The translations under genes and the position numbers were made by a program. Positions 62,939 through 64,000 of a stretch of DNA of 64,000 bases are shown here, one piece after another; the stretch's first letter is position 1, and each line of letters starts with the position of its first letter. The notes below the pieces were generated by a model, which did not search any database, was not told the DNA's origin, and saw nothing but the letters and a program-made list of their open reading frames with translations. The stretch lies in contig JAYQNS010000002.1 in assembly GCA_038144425.1 (NCBI GenBank), forward strand, positions 434,001 through 498,000. The letters are read 5' to 3'. The stretch comes from Salivita marina (lineage in GTDB: Bacteria; Pseudomonadota; Gammaproteobacteria; Pseudomonadales; Azotimanducaceae).

Positions 62939-63978
62939 GATCCTTCGCTGGCGCTTCGCTTGTGTCGCGGTTCGGCGTCGAGGCACCACCGAGCGAGGCT
63001 GTCGACCCAGCTTTGCTGCGCATTCAGGCACGGAATGAGCGTATAGCGCTCGCCGCCGGCGGCTTCGAAGGTTTCTTTCCCCTGCATACCGATTTCTTCA
63101 AGGGTTTCGAGGTTGTCGGCGACAAAGGCGGGGCACATCACGGCCAGCTTTTTGATTCCGCGCTTGGGCAACGCTTCAAGGACCTCGTCGGTGTAAGGCT
63201 CGATCCACTTAGCGCCCCCAAGGCGCGACTGGAATGCCACCTCCCAGCGGTCCGGGGGAAGGTTTAGGGCCTTCGCGAGGAGCTTAGAAGTCTCGTGGAC
63301 CTGATGGCGATAGCAGGTCCCGTGGGCCGGTGAGGGCACCTCGCAGCAGTTTTCCACCTTTAGGCAATGCCCCCCCGTAGGATCGCACTTGCGCACCTGG
63401 CGTTCTGGGAGGCCGTGGTAGCTGAAAAGGAGGTGGTCGTCGGGCTGGAGATGGGTCCGGGCCGTTTCTTCGAGGGCTTCAATGTATTCGGGGTCGTCGT
63501 AGAAGGGTGGCTGCACCTCAAGTTCGAAGGGGTGGCCCAGCTCCGCGAGCACGCGTTCCGCTTCCACGACGGAGGTTTCCGTGGTGGACATGGCCCAGTG
63601 CGGATAGAGGGGCACGTAGCGCAGGGTTTTAATGCCCGTTTCCGCCAGCTCCTTGAGCACGCTTTCGATGGAGGGCGATCCATAGCGCATGGCCCAGCGC
63701 ACGGGAATGGGGAGGGTTTTGTCCAGGGCCTCGGCCAGGGCTTCCGTGGTGACCTTCAGGGGCGAGCCCTCGGGGGTCCAGATGCTCTCGTACGCTTCGG
63801 CGCTCGCCTTCGGGCGCCGGGGCAGGATGATCGCAGAAACCAAAAACCGTCGAAGTGCCCAGGGTAAATCAACAACCCGCTCATCCATGAGGAATTCGTT
63901 CAGATAGCGCCGGACGTCGGGCACGGAAGGCGTGTCCGGAGAGCCGAGATTGACGAGAATTACGGCGCGCTCGCTCAT
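62935..63978 (-). CDS. hemH: Ferrochelatase
   Basis: A 347-residue enzyme that inserts iron into protoporphyrin IX. Visible signatures: ILVNLGSPDTPSVPDVRRYL at the N-terminus, LLFSYHGLPERQVRKCDP near residue 185 with the active His, VAFQSRLGGAKWIEPYTDEV near 247, and VMCPAFVADNLETLEEIG near 278 with the catalytic Glu. It is complete and starts at ATG 63978, 22 bases from the window end. It heads the operon hemH-esterase-DUF547. Confidence 0.96.
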   Translation of the reverse strand: MSERAVILVNLGSPDTPSVPDVRRYLNEFLMDERVVDLPWALRRFLVSAIILPRRPKASAEAYESIWTPEGSPLKVTTEALAEALDKTLPIPVRWAMRYGSPSIESVLKELAETGIKTLRYVPLYPHWAMSTTETSVVEAERVLAELGHPFELEVQPPFYDDPEYIEALEETARTHLQPDDHLLFSYHGLPERQVRKCDPTGGHCLKVENCCEVPSPAHGTCYRHQVHETSKLLAKALNLPPDRWEVAFQSRLGGAKWIEPYTDEVLEALPKRGIKKLAVMCPAFVADNLETLEEIGMQGKETFEAAGGERYTLIPCLNAQQSWVDSLARWCLDAEPRHKRSASEGS

Positions 63979-64000
63979 GGCCTAAACCCTTGGCGGGTGA

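Overview
The window is a 64-kb stretch of a GC-rich gammaproteobacterial chromosome. It carries a complete rRNA operon (16S, tRNA-Ile, tRNA-Ala, 23S, 5S) whose 16S and 23S read as typical Gammaproteobacteria. From memory, several blocks match the gene order of Pseudomonas-type genomes: ispB / rplU-rpmA-obgE-proB / rpsT / murJ-ribF-lspA-fkpB-ispH, then type IV minor pilin genes, then bamD / rluD-pgeF; and separately ilvI-ilvH-ilvC-pssA. Many CoA, glutathione S-transferase, crotonase and esterase genes suggest a free-living, probably aerobic heterotroph. I cannot name the genus from this sequence alone. I see no insertion sequence, integrase, prophage, CRISPR array or plasmid function.

Layout. 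0-12 kb: two RND efflux systems. The first (adaptor, pump, flavodoxin) diverges from a TetR-family regulator, and a palindrome beside a good sigma-70 promoter lies between them. A carboxymuconolactone-decarboxylase-like protein and an alpha/beta hydrolase separate it from the second adaptor-pump pair. 12-15.5 kb: small detoxification and acyl-CoA enzymes (GST, glyoxalase I, crotonase), tRNA-Pro(CGG) and a polyprenyl diphosphate synthase. 15.5-29.5 kb: the housekeeping block listed above with an inserted pilE-pilV-pilW-pilX group and a convergent fimT. ileS, normally between ribF and lspA, is absent and the two flanking genes overlap. pilY1 is absent, and pilW appears to have lost one G at its start. 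29.5-33.7 kb: branched-chain amino acid synthesis and pssA. 33.7-39.4 kb: the rRNA operon with clear processing stems, boxA elements and terminator.

39.4-51.6 kb: mixed single genes and short operons (PhoD-like phosphatase, SDR, DAHP synthase, a possible HolD-like protein with RimI and a cupin, RF3 and a SirB1-like protein, a FabY-like ketoacyl synthase, thiolase, MaoC-like hydratase, MoaB, class II aldolase). 51.8-56.7 kb: a 1640-residue protein that joins AccA-like and AccD-like carboxyltransferase domains, a biotin carboxylase and a biotinyl domain in one chain, with about 500 unassigned residues between the two carboxyltransferase halves. 56.7-64 kb: an unrecognised 375-residue protein, a TauE/SafE-type permease divergent from a LysR regulator, a GST-like protein, and a coupled hemH-esterase-DUF547 operon.

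The strongest points for follow-up are the all-in-one carboxylase close to a FabY-like ketoacyl synthase, the pilW frame break at its prepilin signal, the missing ileS, and a stringent-type promoter followed within about 60 bases by an intrinsic terminator just ahead of the rRNA operon.
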